Source of the DNA: Cesiribacter sp964504565 | Lineage (GTDB): Bacteria > Bacteroidota > Bacteroidia > Cytophagales > Cyclobacteriaceae | Length of the DNA stretch: 64,000 nucleotides | NCBI GenBank assembly: GCA_964504565.1 | Contig: CAZDEY010000001.1 | Coordinates: forward strand, 1-64,000 | Direction of reading: 5' to 3' | Shown: positions 25,943 to 33,968 of the stretch, piece by piece | How the letters are laid out: each line of letters opens with the position of its first letter | How positions within the stretch are numbered: the first letter of the stretch is position 1 | The notes under the pieces: model-generated | What the model was told of the DNA's origin: nothing | Databases searched by the model: none | The model's input: only the letters and a program-made list of their open reading frames with translations | Position numbers and translations under genes: made by a program

Positions 25943-28134
25943 TATTCTTTAGGAAATTTTAATTTTAGGATAGCACCATTTTTGTAAACCTCAGGAATAT
26001 TTGTATCAGCCCACATAGGAAATACTAATTGCCCACCATGCGAAAGCATTATTTCATTAGCAATATGTAAACCAAGTCCCCAGCCGCCTGATGGTTTTCC
26101 TGTCTCCATAGGAGAGATTGCCTGATCTGTAGGTATTAAAAATCCAGTTCCATTATCTGCAAAAATTATACTAGTAAATGAATCGGACTCATCTACATCA
26201 ATAATGATCTTCTTCTTGGAAATAGATTTATGTTCTTCTTTTGCTACTTCCAGCCAATAGATAGAATTATCTATAAGGTTTATCAGAACCCCTTCAATAA
26301 GTCCCTTAGCAATTTTTGAGCTTAAAGATTTGTTCTCAAGATACGGTTTCTCTATAATTACATTATGAGCTTTTAATCTGAATGATACCGAGAAAAGTGC
26401 ATCTTCAATAACCTTATATAGTTCAATATTCGCTCGGTTAGTTTTCTTAAAAATTTCAGAATAACCCTTAACTAACCGACTTAATCTTTTAACTAGTTCT
26501 GCAAATACTTCATGCTCTTTATTGTCTTTAATAAGATGGATAAGTTCAGCAATTACTTTATCAATCTCATGCAAAACAATTCCCAGACCTAAACCAGCAC
26601 TGGCGGTTTTTAATAAATTTTCATAAACCGTACTATAGCTACTCTCTATATCATCTATATAACTGGTAATAGCTATTTTTATACCCTTATCTTTAATTTT
26701 CTCGTCTACTAAATCTCTTAGTTTATTGATTGAAGCATGTACAGGCTCCTGTTTACTTTTCGGTCCATACAAATCTCTGAGTTGTTTTTTATCAGCTTTT
26801 CTGAAAGTGTCAACAACAGTTAAGGCATGATATACACTGTCCCTAAAATCTTCATAAAAATTATCCTCTATAAAACCTTCTCTATTTGTTTTCTCTCTTA
26901 GCTTTAAGCTTTGTTCACGATCCAGAAACACACCACAAACAATAAGATTATTACTTAGATTAACAGGTGCCTGAACTCTTCTTAAGTTTAATCCCAGCCA
27001 GTCGTTACCTGGTTCACCATAATCATATACTCTTACATATCCATTATCTTGATCTCCTCTGTAAACTTTTACACCACTGTTAGACTTAACATACTTTTTA
27101 AGTCCAGACTTATCACTTATATCCTTTATAATAAAAGATTCAAAATCAAAAATCTCACCCTTAATTATTATTTCGCCAATATTATCAGTGGAAAGTGCTC
27201 TATCACTATCGTCCTTGGAATATCTTTTTAGTGTTTTATTACTTAGGACAAGTTTCTCATCACGTGTCAATAACTCAGGTTTCAGATCATCATTTATGTC
27301 TAGTTTGATTTTTCGACCCGAAGCTTTTTCAAAAACTGCAAATGGTTTAAACTCATAATTAAAATATGTAATATAGTCTCCCTTTATTCTAATCTCAAAT
27401 GAGAATAAAGAAAAATCTTTGATATCTTCCCAAGTTATTAAGCCTTCTAACCAGCCGGGTTTATCAAGTAACTCAAGACTAGGCTTGAAATTTTCATTAC
27501 TTTCCTCAAATGGACTAGTAATTGATGTTATAGATCTTTGAATATTTCTAATTTTCCCTTGTGTCCACTCTGTTTTTAAATTACTTATTGCGATGTATGT
27601 TCCATGGGTTTGATTTGTGAAATGAATCGGATTATCTCTTTGGATTACATTTATAATAACATCTTCAAGATATTCTTCATTATTAAAATCTCTCCAATCT
27701 ATACTAACTGAAACTTCCTTTTTTCCCTCTCTCTTGGATACTAATTCAATCTTATCGCCTAGCTTATGTGCTCCTAAGCGACCTATACCTTTCTCACCTA
27801 TTGGAATTCGCCCCTTTGGAGAAGTTTTCCGATCTTCTATTTTTCTAGCTTTATAGTCACTCCCCAATTCAAGCCAAACATTCTCAATAATTTCCTTATC
27901 CATGCCTAGACCATCATCTTCGATAAGAATTATTCCTTCCTCAGGCTTATCAATGTTTTCCATCAAAACATTCACCATTGCCGCATCTGCGTCATATGAA
28001 TTTTTAATTAGTTCCAGAAAAGCTACATCTTCACTTTTAATAAGCATATCACCCAATTGAGGTAATAGTCTGGCTCTGGATTTAAAATGATGCTTTGAAA
28101 CCTTTTCTTCTGTTTTTTCTATTTCCTTACTCAT
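25942..28134 (-). CDS. Dual GHKL ATPase, histidine-kinase-like, of the restriction operon
   Basis: Two GHKL ATP-binding modules sit in one 730-residue chain. The N-terminal one is HSP90/MutL/MORC-like: ELIKNSYDADA (N box, 41-51), EDDGLGMD (72-79) and GEKGIGRLGAHKLG (113-126). The C-terminal one is histidine-kinase-like: LINLIDNSIYW (about 617-627), DNGTGF (about 660) and GGWGLGLHIANE (about 683-694). Between them, GLGLGIVLHEIDKVIAELI (histidine near residue 522) resembles a kinase H box on a dimerising helix. There is no membrane segment. It starts three bases after the methylase stop and overlaps the receiver gene. I infer a cytosolic sensor that couples ATP state to the receiver protein. 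Confidence 0.85.
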   Translation of the reverse strand: MSKEIEKTEEKVSKHHFKSRARLLPQLGDMLIKSEDVAFLELIKNSYDADAAMVNVLMENIDKPEEGIILIEDDGLGMDKEIIENVWLELGSDYKARKIEDRKTSPKGRIPIGEKGIGRLGAHKLGDKIELVSKREGKKEVSVSIDWRDFNNEEYLEDVIINVIQRDNPIHFTNQTHGTYIAISNLKTEWTQGKIRNIQRSITSITSPFEESNENFKPSLELLDKPGWLEGLITWEDIKDFSLFSFEIRIKGDYITYFNYEFKPFAVFEKASGRKIKLDINDDLKPELLTRDEKLVLSNKTLKRYSKDDSDRALSTDNIGEIIIKGEIFDFESFIIKDISDKSGLKKYVKSNSGVKVYRGDQDNGYVRVYDYGEPGNDWLGLNLRRVQAPVNLSNNLIVCGVFLDREQSLKLREKTNREGFIEDNFYEDFRDSVYHALTVVDTFRKADKKQLRDLYGPKSKQEPVHASINKLRDLVDEKIKDKGIKIAITSYIDDIESSYSTVYENLLKTASAGLGLGIVLHEIDKVIAELIHLIKDNKEHEVFAELVKRLSRLVKGYSEIFKKTNRANIELYKVIEDALFSVSFRLKAHNVIIEKPYLENKSLSSKIAKGLIEGVLINLIDNSIYWLEVAKEEHKSISKKKIIIDVDESDSFTSIIFADNGTGFLIPTDQAISPMETGKPSGGWGLGLHIANEIMLSHGGQLVFPMWADTNIPEVYKNGAILKLKFPKE

Positions 28135-28137
28135 ACA

Positions 28138-29364
28138 TCAAAGCTGATTTTTAATCGCACAAGCAATTTTTTCTGCCATTAGAGGTGGTACAGCGTTACC
28201 TATTTGTCTAAACGCAGCACTTCGGGGAGCATCCTCCTTGCAGCCTTCAAAATAGTAGTCATCAGGGAAGGATTGTATTCTGGCAGCTTCCCGAACTGAA
28301 ATTGACCTAAGCTGATTTATATCCGGGTGTATAAAATGATGACCGTCTTTAGCTATGTGCGCGATCATGGTATGTGGTTTTTTATCTACCACTTTAAATC
28401 TGTCCAGAAAATCCTTGGTGTTTTTCTGGGTTCTCATCTCTTCCGGAATTTCGCTGTTTTTTAAGCGTTCGCCTTCTGTGAGCTTTTCTATTGCTAACCT
28501 GTAAATCGCCAGATCCCGCTCGTTGTGAATTCTGGTAATATGTTGCGTTACATAATCCCTGCCATTACGGATGCCTGATTTTTTAAGGTACTCATTAACA
28601 TCTGCGGAGTACATTTGAACACGCTGGCTTTCCCCTGGAACAATTTTAGGCAAGTCAGAAAAAATAACATCTCTAAAATATTTTTCTTCTTGAAAAGAAA
28701 AATCCGGATATGAAAAATCAATATTCTTCTTCCAGCCAATTATTATTACTCTTTCCCTATTTTGAACAACCCCAAAATCGTGAGCATTCATTAGTTTGGC
28801 CTCGACATTGTAGCCTATACGTTTATAATATTTTTGAAGGTTGCTGTAGTATTTACCTTCACCCGCCGAAAGCAATCCGGGAACGTTTTCGAATACGAAG
28901 AACTTTGGGTTGTACCGTTTTAGAAACCTACCGTAATGTATATACAGCAAAGTCCGTTGATCATCATGTTTATGTTTTAGAGGAGCACGTCCAACCAGAG
29001 AATATGCCTGGCAAGGTGGCCCGCCAATAATAAAATCAACCTGCTTATCTTTAATTATATTATCAATATGCTCAAATATCCGATCATTGTCATTTCCAAT
29101 TTCGGCATTAATTACTGTATTTAATAATTTTTTAGGTACACTATTATAAAGATCCTTTCTCGAAATATCTCCTTTCAAGTAAGCATTATAAATATCTGTT
29201 TTACCGGCTTTTGAAAGGTAATGATATGCTATTCGGGTTTTAAGTGTAAAGCATGCAGATTTTTCTATCTCTACATGAGCTACAGGCACAAATCCATTCC
29301 TTACGAAGCCCTCGGATAAGCCTCCGGCACCGGCGAATAGATCTATATAATTGAGTGCTTTCAT
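28138..29364 (-). CDS. dcm: DNA (cytosine-5-)-methyltransferase
   Basis: The modification enzyme of the operon; it transfers a methyl group from S-adenosylmethionine to C5 of cytosine. The motif order is canonical: I, IDLFAGAGGLSEGF (near N-terminus); IV, IIGGPPCQAYSLVG with the catalytic cysteine near residue 117; VI, FENVPGLL; VIII, QNRERVIIIGW; IX, RSISVREAARIQSFPDDY; X, FRQIGNAVPPLMAEKIA. The variable target-recognition region lies between VIII and IX, so the recognised sequence cannot be read. At 408 residues it is normal. Its ATG overlaps the vsr stop (TAATG). Confidence 0.95.
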   Translation of the reverse strand: MKALNYIDLFAGAGGLSEGFVRNGFVPVAHVEIEKSACFTLKTRIAYHYLSKAGKTDIYNAYLKGDISRKDLYNSVPKKLLNTVINAEIGNDNDRIFEHIDNIIKDKQVDFIIGGPPCQAYSLVGRAPLKHKHDDQRTLLYIHYGRFLKRYNPKFFVFENVPGLLSAGEGKYYSNLQKYYKRIGYNVEAKLMNAHDFGVVQNRERVIIIGWKKNIDFSYPDFSFQEEKYFRDVIFSDLPKIVPGESQRVQMYSADVNEYLKKSGIRNGRDYVTQHITRIHNERDLAIYRLAIEKLTEGERLKNSEIPEEMRTQKNTKDFLDRFKVVDKKPHTMIAHIAKDGHHFIHPDINQLRSISVREAARIQSFPDDYYFEGCKEDAPRSAAFRQIGNAVPPLMAEKIACAIKNQL

Positions 29365-29783
29365 TAAGAATTTCTTAATTTTTCTTCAAGCTGAGCAAGG
29401 GTATGTTCACGTTTATTGGGTTTTAATTCACATTCCCAAATAGTTATAATCCCCCAGCCCATATTTTTAATCCTATTCTCATTATCAGCATCTTTTGTTT
29501 TTGTATTACCTATTTTACCCAACCACCACTCAGAATTAGTTTTAGGAGGAACAAAGTATTTGCAGTTGTCATGCCCGTGCCAATAACAACCATGAATAAA
29601 AACAACTTTTTTGTATTTTGGAAGAACAATATCTGGTTTACCCGGAAATCTTTTGTCATGCAGTCTGTAGCGGAATCCTTTAGAAAATAGATATTTTCGT
29701 ACAATTAGCTCAGGCTTAGTGTCTTTGCTTTTTATACGGCTCATATTGAAGCTTCTTACTTTTGGTGTATGTACATCTGCCAT
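29364..29783 (-). CDS. vsr: Very short patch repair endonuclease
   Basis: Nicks DNA next to T:G mismatches that arise when 5-methylcytosine deaminates, protecting the host from the mutagenic effect of the adjacent methylase. Features: MSRIKSKDTKPELIVRKYLF, the catalytic aspartate in GKPDIVLPKYKKVVFIHG, and the zinc/catalytic region GCYWHGHDNC, ending with IKNMGWGIITIWECEL. At 139 residues it has the standard length. It is the first gene of the five-gene operon, so the promoter must lie in the AT-rich spacer 29784-29907, where no consensus pair is obvious. Confidence 0.95.
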   Translation of the reverse strand: MADVHTPKVRSFNMSRIKSKDTKPELIVRKYLFSKGFRYRLHDKRFPGKPDIVLPKYKKVVFIHGCYWHGHDNCKYFVPPKTNSEWWLGKIGNTKTKDADNENRIKNMGWGIITIWECELKPNKREHTLAQLEEKLRNS

Positions 29784-29907
29784 TTTCAGCTCATTTCACA
29801 TACAACATCACTAAATTGAAAAAGTCACAACCTGAACATTCAAGAGCTGATTAAAATATCTTAACTTTTCATCTAATCACCTTTGTAAGGTGTTAAATTA
29901 TAAGATA

Positions 29908-29942
29908 AAAACAAAACCCCACTCCGAAAACGAAGTAGGGTT
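29908..29942 (-). terminator. Terminator of tRNA-Val
   Basis: On the minus strand an 11-bp stem, ACCCTACTTCG with CGGAGTGGGGT (two G-U pairs), closes a TTTT loop and is followed by a T-rich run. It lies 8 bases after the tRNA 3' end. Confidence 0.8.
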
Positions 29943-29949
29943 TGAAATG

Positions 29950-30024
29950 TGGGAGCAACAGGATTCGAACCTGTGACCCCCTGCTTGTAAGGCAGGTGCT
30001 CTGAACCAACTGAGCTATGCTCCC
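29950..30024 (-). tRNA. tRNA-Val, anticodon TAC
   Basis: A 75-base cloverleaf on the minus strand. The acceptor arm GGGAGCA pairs with TGCTCCC, followed by discriminator A; the D arm is GCTC/GAGC; the anticodon stem CCTGC/GCAGG encloses loop CTTACAA, giving anticodon TAC (reads GUA and related Val codons); the T arm is ACAGG-TTCGAAT-CCTGT. CCA is not encoded. Its 3' end faces the AT-rich restriction operon, the usual orientation for an island joined to a tRNA gene. Confidence 0.97.
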
Positions 30025-30184
30025 ATACTGGGCGTCCTAAATGGGATTGCAAACATAGCGAGCAGGCACATTATTTGAAAGCATCGAGCTGAAATTTTTA
30101 GAAACTTCATATGAAAGCCAAGACCATAAACCGGCTATGTTATCAATGCCATTCATTAACAAGAAAGGATTTTATGCTATAATT

Positions 30185-30205
30185 CCCTCTCCCTAAGGGA
30201 GAGGG
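30185..30205. repeat. 21-base palindrome CCCTCTCCCT/AGGGAGAGGG
   Basis: Perfect 10-base arms around a single A, followed by a G-rich stretch (TTGGGGCGCCCGG). It lies in the spacer between tRNA-Val and the rRNA methylase gene. It resembles dispersed intergenic elements rather than a terminator, since there is no T-run and the loop is too small. Confidence 0.6.
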
Positions 30206-30245
30206 TTGGGGCGCCCGGCTAGGGTGAGGGGAACAGTTAATGTAT

Positions 30246-30253
30246 TATCTTAG
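30246..30253 (+). promoter_or_regulatory. -7-like box for the rRNA methyltransferase gene
   Basis: TATCTTAG (consensus TAnnTTTG, one mismatch) ends five bases before the ATG at 30259, which predicts a leaderless or nearly leaderless transcript. Confidence 0.45.
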
Positions 30254-30258
30254 CCCCT

Positions 30259-31635
30259 ATGCAATTGCCTGCCCCTTTTTCCGAACGTATGCAAAGCCAG
30301 CTTGGCGAAGATTTTATGGCTTTTGAGGCTGCCCTGGCAAGTGAAACCCCGGTAAGTATTCGCCTGAATGCTGCCAAAATTAGCGGTGAGCCTAATTTGG
30401 AGAAAGTGCCGTGGTCACGGGCGGGGTATTACTTGCCGGAACGTCCCCTTTTTTCGCTAGATCCTCGCTGGCATGCCGGCGCTTACTACGTGCAGGAGGC
30501 CAGCAGCCAGTTTCTGGAGCAGGCCCTCACACAACACGTTCCCAATTATTCAATTCTAGCACTGGATTTATGCGGAGCGCCGGGGGGCAAGAGTACGCAT
30601 ATTGCCTCAGTATTGCCGGAGGGCAGCTTTCTGGTCAGTAATGAGGTTATTCGTAGCCGCTCGCAAATACTGGCTGAAAATATGCAGAAGTGGGGTTTTG
30701 CCAACAGCCTGGTCACCAATAACGACCCGCGCGATTTTAACCGCCTGCCCGGCCTGTTCGACCTGATCATTGTGGATGCACCCTGCAGCGGCGAAGGCCT
30801 GTTCCGTCGCGATGCAGCAGCTTGCGAAGAGTGGAGCCCCGCTAACGTGCAGTTGTGCAGCGAACGCCAGCGCCGCATTTTGGCCGATATTTGGCCCAGC
30901 CTGAAACCGGGCGGTATTTTGGTCTATAGCACTTGTACCTACAACCGCGCCGAAAACGAGGATAACGTTGCCTGGCTAAGTGCTCAGGAAGACTTGCAAA
31001 GCTTGCCATTAAAACTTCAGGATAATTGGGGCGTGGTGGAAAGCGTAGAAAACGGCTTGTACGGCTACCGCTTCTATCCGCACAAAATTACCGGCGAGGG
31101 TTTTTTCTTAAGCGTGCTACGTAAAGGCGGAGAAAGCTCTAGCAAACCACCCAAAGTAAAACGACCAAAGCTATCACCTGTTACTAAAGCAATTGAACCC
31201 GAACTGCAAAGCTGGCTTTTAGGTAAAAATTGGACTTTTCTGCAGGAATCGGAGCGGATTTATGCGGTGGAAAGGGAATGGGAAAAAGCTGTACAACTAC
31301 TCCTTTCAGCCCTNNNNNNNNNNTTGGGCATACCGCTGGCCGAGCAGAAAAGCAAAAACCTAATACCCCAACCACCCCTGGCCCTTAGTCCGCATATTAA
31401 CCCGGAGGCCTTTCCATCGGTAGAAGTAGACCGGCGAACCGCACTTCAATTTCTGCATAAAGATGATATACCCCTGCCCGATAACACCCCGGAAGGCTGG
31501 GTTTTGGTAAAATATAAAGGCTTAGGCTTAGGCTGGCTAAAAGTAATGCGCAACCGCAGCAACAACTACTGGCCCACCAATTGGCGCCTGCGGCAGGCAA
31601 TTCCGGAGGAATTAGGTGGCGAAGTTGTGAGTTAG
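30259..31635 (+). CDS. RsmF-like 16S rRNA m5C methyltransferase (contains 10-N gap)
   Basis: A SAM-dependent RNA cytosine-5 methyltransferase of the NOL1/NOP2/Sun family. Motifs: CGAPGGKSTHIASVLPEG (SAM binding, about 108-125), DAPCSGEGLFRRD with the first catalytic cysteine, and VYSTCTYNRAENEDN with the second. The C-terminal part (WVLVKYKGLGLGWLKVMRNR) matches the RNA-binding tail of RsmF-type enzymes. Bases 31314-31323 are N; the frame continues correctly on both sides, so the true missing length should equal 1 modulo 3. The exact ribosomal target base is not readable. Confidence 0.9.
   Translation: MQLPAPFSERMQSQLGEDFMAFEAALASETPVSIRLNAAKISGEPNLEKVPWSRAGYYLPERPLFSLDPRWHAGAYYVQEASSQFLEQALTQHVPNYSILALDLCGAPGGKSTHIASVLPEGSFLVSNEVIRSRSQILAENMQKWGFANSLVTNNDPRDFNRLPGLFDLIIVDAPCSGEGLFRRDAAACEEWSPANVQLCSERQRRILADIWPSLKPGGILVYSTCTYNRAENEDNVAWLSAQEDLQSLPLKLQDNWGVVESVENGLYGYRFYPHKITGEGFFLSVLRKGGESSSKPPKVKRPKLSPVTKAIEPELQSWLLGKNWTFLQESERIYAVEREWEKAVQLLLSAXXXXLGIPLAEQKSKNLIPQPPLALSPHINPEAFPSVEVDRRTALQFLHKDDIPLPDNTPEGWVLVKYKGLGLGWLKVMRNRSNNYWPTNWRLRQAIPEELGGEVVS
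31314..31323. other. Assembly gap (10 N) inside the rRNA methyltransferase gene
   Basis: Ten N bases with intact coding sequence in the same frame on both sides. The fixed length of ten, repeated at 33371-33380, suggests a placeholder of unknown true size. Confidence 0.95.
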
Positions 31636-31771
31636 TGAATTGGTGAGGTGGCGATTTGGTGAGTTGAATCGTCAGAAACTTAAATTATCTCCTTATTTTC
31701 CAGTATAACCCTTTACATAAAGCCGCTCTTAACTTCTAAACATTTTACTAACTCATAAAGTCAGTATGTCA

Positions 31772-31810
31772 TCCTGAACCTGTCTGCCGACAGGCAGGCT
31801 TGTTTCAGGA
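31772..31810. repeat. Nested palindromic intergenic element (TCCTGAA...TTCAGGA)
   Basis: The outer arms TCCTGAA (31772-31778) and TTCAGGA (31804-31810) enclose an inner hairpin, CCTGTCTG (31779-31786) with CAGGCAGG (31791-31798). It lies 18 bases upstream of the patatin gene. The form is that of dispersed intergenic repeats common in Bacteroidota genomes (family knowledge, not tested here). Confidence 0.65.
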
Positions 31811-31828
31811 CAGTAATTCACCAATCGC

Positions 31829-32842
31829 ATGAAGAAAAAGATAGCACTGGTACTAAGTGGTGGCGGGGCCAAGGGCGCTTTTCAGGCGGGGGCACTTCGG
31901 TATATTCAGGAGCATATTCAGCCTAAGGTAGAAGGCTTTGCCTACACGGCCGTAAGCGGGGTTTCGGTGGGTAGCCTAAACGGGGCTATGGTAGCGCAGA
32001 ACGAACTGGACTTACTGCTACAAATCTGGAATTCGGTAGAGGATAAGAAGATATTCAAGGGAAAACTGAGCCTGCCCTCGGTACTTTGGCGATTGGCCAC
32101 TAAGGGCAAAAAACAGTCGGTGCTGGATAGCAGTCCGCTGCAAAAGCTGGTGCGGCAGTATATAAACCGCCAAAAGGTGCTGGAAACCGGCGTGCACTAT
32201 ACCGCCGGAAGTGTAAGTTTGGTAGACGGGAAATACTACAGCTATTCGGCCGCAGAGGTCGATGACCGTAACTTTCAGCAAGCCGTACTGGCCAGTAGCC
32301 TTATGCCTATTTTGTGGCAGCCGGTCCTTAAAGTAATGAGCCAACGGGGCTCGGCCTGGCAAATGGTAGATGGCGGCCTACGCAATAACAGCCCCCTGAG
32401 CGATGTGCTGAATCAGGATCCGGATGAAGTAATCATTATAAACTGTAGTCCGTTTAAACCCGGCCAAACCAGCCTTAAGCCCGATACCGAGGCTACCCAG
32501 AATGTATTTACCATTGCCAAGCGCTCGTTGCTGGAAATTGCCCTGAACGAAATATTTGTGACCGACCTGGATATTAACCACCTGATTAAGCAAGCGGCTG
32601 AGAACGGCGTTCAACTGAAAAACCAGAAAGGCCGGGCCCTAAAAGCTTATAAAACCATTTTGATTTCGCCGGAAGAGTCCTTGGGCGATATGCTGGACTT
32701 TAGCCAAAAGGCCGTTCAGCCCCGCTTGAAGCAGGGCTACGAGGCGGCCAAAAAGGCTTTTAAAAACTATATACCTTCCAGCCGGCAACCTAAGCTTCAT
32801 GCTAATGTGGCTTTTCGTACTTCTCTGGAAAATATTGCCTAA
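31829..32842 (+). CDS. Patatin-like phospholipase
   Basis: A lipid acyl hydrolase with a serine-aspartate dyad. The oxyanion-hole motif GGGAKGAFQAGAL is at about 11-23, the nucleophile motif GVSVGSLNG gives S46, and DGGLRNNSP gives catalytic D181. There is no signal peptide and no beta-barrel, so it is a soluble cytoplasmic type unlike the surface PlpD group. At 337 residues it is typical. Substrates could be membrane phospholipids or storage lipids. Confidence 0.9.
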   Translation: MKKKIALVLSGGGAKGAFQAGALRYIQEHIQPKVEGFAYTAVSGVSVGSLNGAMVAQNELDLLLQIWNSVEDKKIFKGKLSLPSVLWRLATKGKKQSVLDSSPLQKLVRQYINRQKVLETGVHYTAGSVSLVDGKYYSYSAAEVDDRNFQQAVLASSLMPILWQPVLKVMSQRGSAWQMVDGGLRNNSPLSDVLNQDPDEVIIINCSPFKPGQTSLKPDTEATQNVFTIAKRSLLEIALNEIFVTDLDINHLIKQAAENGVQLKNQKGRALKAYKTILISPEESLGDMLDFSQKAVQPRLKQGYEAAKKAFKNYIPSSRQPKLHANVAFRTSLENIA

Positions 32843-32909
32843 AAGCCTCAGCTCTTTTCAGAATACATAATTGCAAGCCCTAGCTTATGGTGGCCTGATG
32901 AATTGCTAA

Positions 32910-33141
32910 TTACTAAAGTTAGAGGCTCCGGCCAACCTAAACGACACCCGCGTATGGCTGGCGGTAGGCAATGAGCAACCCGATATGGTTAGAGAAGCCC
33001 ACGAACTTCACGAAAAACTGAAGCAGGCCAACGTTTCGGTTCAGTTCCACTTTTTCAGAGATAAAAGACACGGCGACGTGCTACACGGAACACTATACCA
33101 GGCCTTTGAAGATTTGTACCGGCCAACCTCGGCCAAACCAT
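32910..33141 (+). pseudogene. Remnant of an alpha/beta-hydrolase esterase (C-terminal piece)
   Basis: The plus-strand frame ending TAG at 33139-33141 is open back to 32910 but has no plausible start. It translates to a C-terminal esterase-like segment: RVWLAVGNEQPDMV, then HELHEKLKQANVSVQFHFF, then RDKRHGDVLHGTLYQAFEDL. The order of a VGNE-type strand, a helix and a late H-G near the end is that of putative esterases of the alpha/beta-hydrolase fold, with the histidine in RHGDV as candidate catalytic residue. The nucleophile half is missing, and the codon use is like neighbouring genes. I read it as a decayed gene; an assembly error is the alternative, as gaps lie on both sides. Confidence 0.6.
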
Positions 33142-33167
33142 AGCCTCCGCTTGAGGTTGAGGTGAGT

Positions 33168-33901
33168 ATGCACCTTTATTCCGCACTTGCTGCCTTACTT
33201 CTGGCTATAACTCATCTTTTTGCTGAGCGGCTAAAATTTAGTGCCCTGCCGCGCAGTAAGTGGCTGAGTTTTGCCGGTGGCGTATCGGTTTCGTACATAT
33301 TTGTGCATATTTTACCTGAACTGGAAGAACACCAGCGGGTACTTAGCAAAGCCCTGGGCGAGTTTTTGAANNNNNNNNNNCCTACCTGATTGCCCTATTG
33401 GGCCTAGCGGTATTTTACGGTTTGGAGCGCGCCGCTAAACTTTCGGTAGAAAGTAACCGCGAGGATGAAATAAACGAGGATTTACCAGTTAGCCAAAGCA
33501 TTTATGGGCTGCACATTGGTTCATTTGCGCTTTATAATGCCCTGATCGGCTACCTTTTAGTGCATCGCGATGATGGCGGGTTGCTAGCATTACTTTACTT
33601 CTTTTTGACAATGGCTTTTCACTTTTTAGTAAACGACTACGGCTTGGTTGAGCATTACCGTAACCTGTACCGCCGGCAGGGGCGGTGGGTGGTATCCGGG
33701 GCAATTATTGGAGGCTTTGCATTGGGCACCCTCACCGAAATACCGGAAAGTTGGATCTCGGTACTATTTGCTTTTGTAGCGGGCAGCACCATTTTAAACG
33801 TACTAAAAGAAGAGCTACCCGAAGAGCGCAAAAGCAACTTCTGGGCATTTGCAATAGGCCTGGCTGCTTATACCGGATTGTTGCTTCTTCTGCCCGAATA
33901 G
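33168..33901 (+). CDS. ZIP-like integral membrane protein (interrupted by 10-N gap)
   Basis: A multi-spanning membrane protein resembling the ZIP metal-transporter superfamily: WLSFAGGVSVSYIFVHILPEL near the start, MAFHFLVNDYGLVEHYR in the middle and FVAGSTILNVLKEELPEE near the end. The frame is 33168-33370 before the gap and resumes as YLIALLGLAVFYG at 33383. The two parts are in different frames because the ten N bases at 33371-33380 are a placeholder; I treat them as one gene. Metal transport is inferred, as the histidine/glutamate ligands of true ZIPs are only partly visible. The ATG at 33168 is preferred over GTG 33162. Confidence 0.7.
33371..33380. other. Assembly gap (10 N) inside the ZIP-like gene
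   Basis: Ten N bases; the coding frame differs between the two sides, so the true missing length is not ten. Confidence 0.95.
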
Positions 33902-33968
33902 AAAACCAAACCGACCAAACCGAGTTATATGGTGAACTAAGCTAAAACTTAAACCGAACCTATTAACT

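Noticed and set aside
23694..29783. Calling the island a DISARM or BREX system
   Set aside because: None of their hallmark genes (helicase DrmA, PLD protein DrmC, PglX, PglZ, BrxL) is present.
29784..30060. Prophage or integrative element attachment at tRNA-Val
   Set aside because: No integrase, excisionase or structural gene and no second copy of the tRNA 3' end were found in the window.
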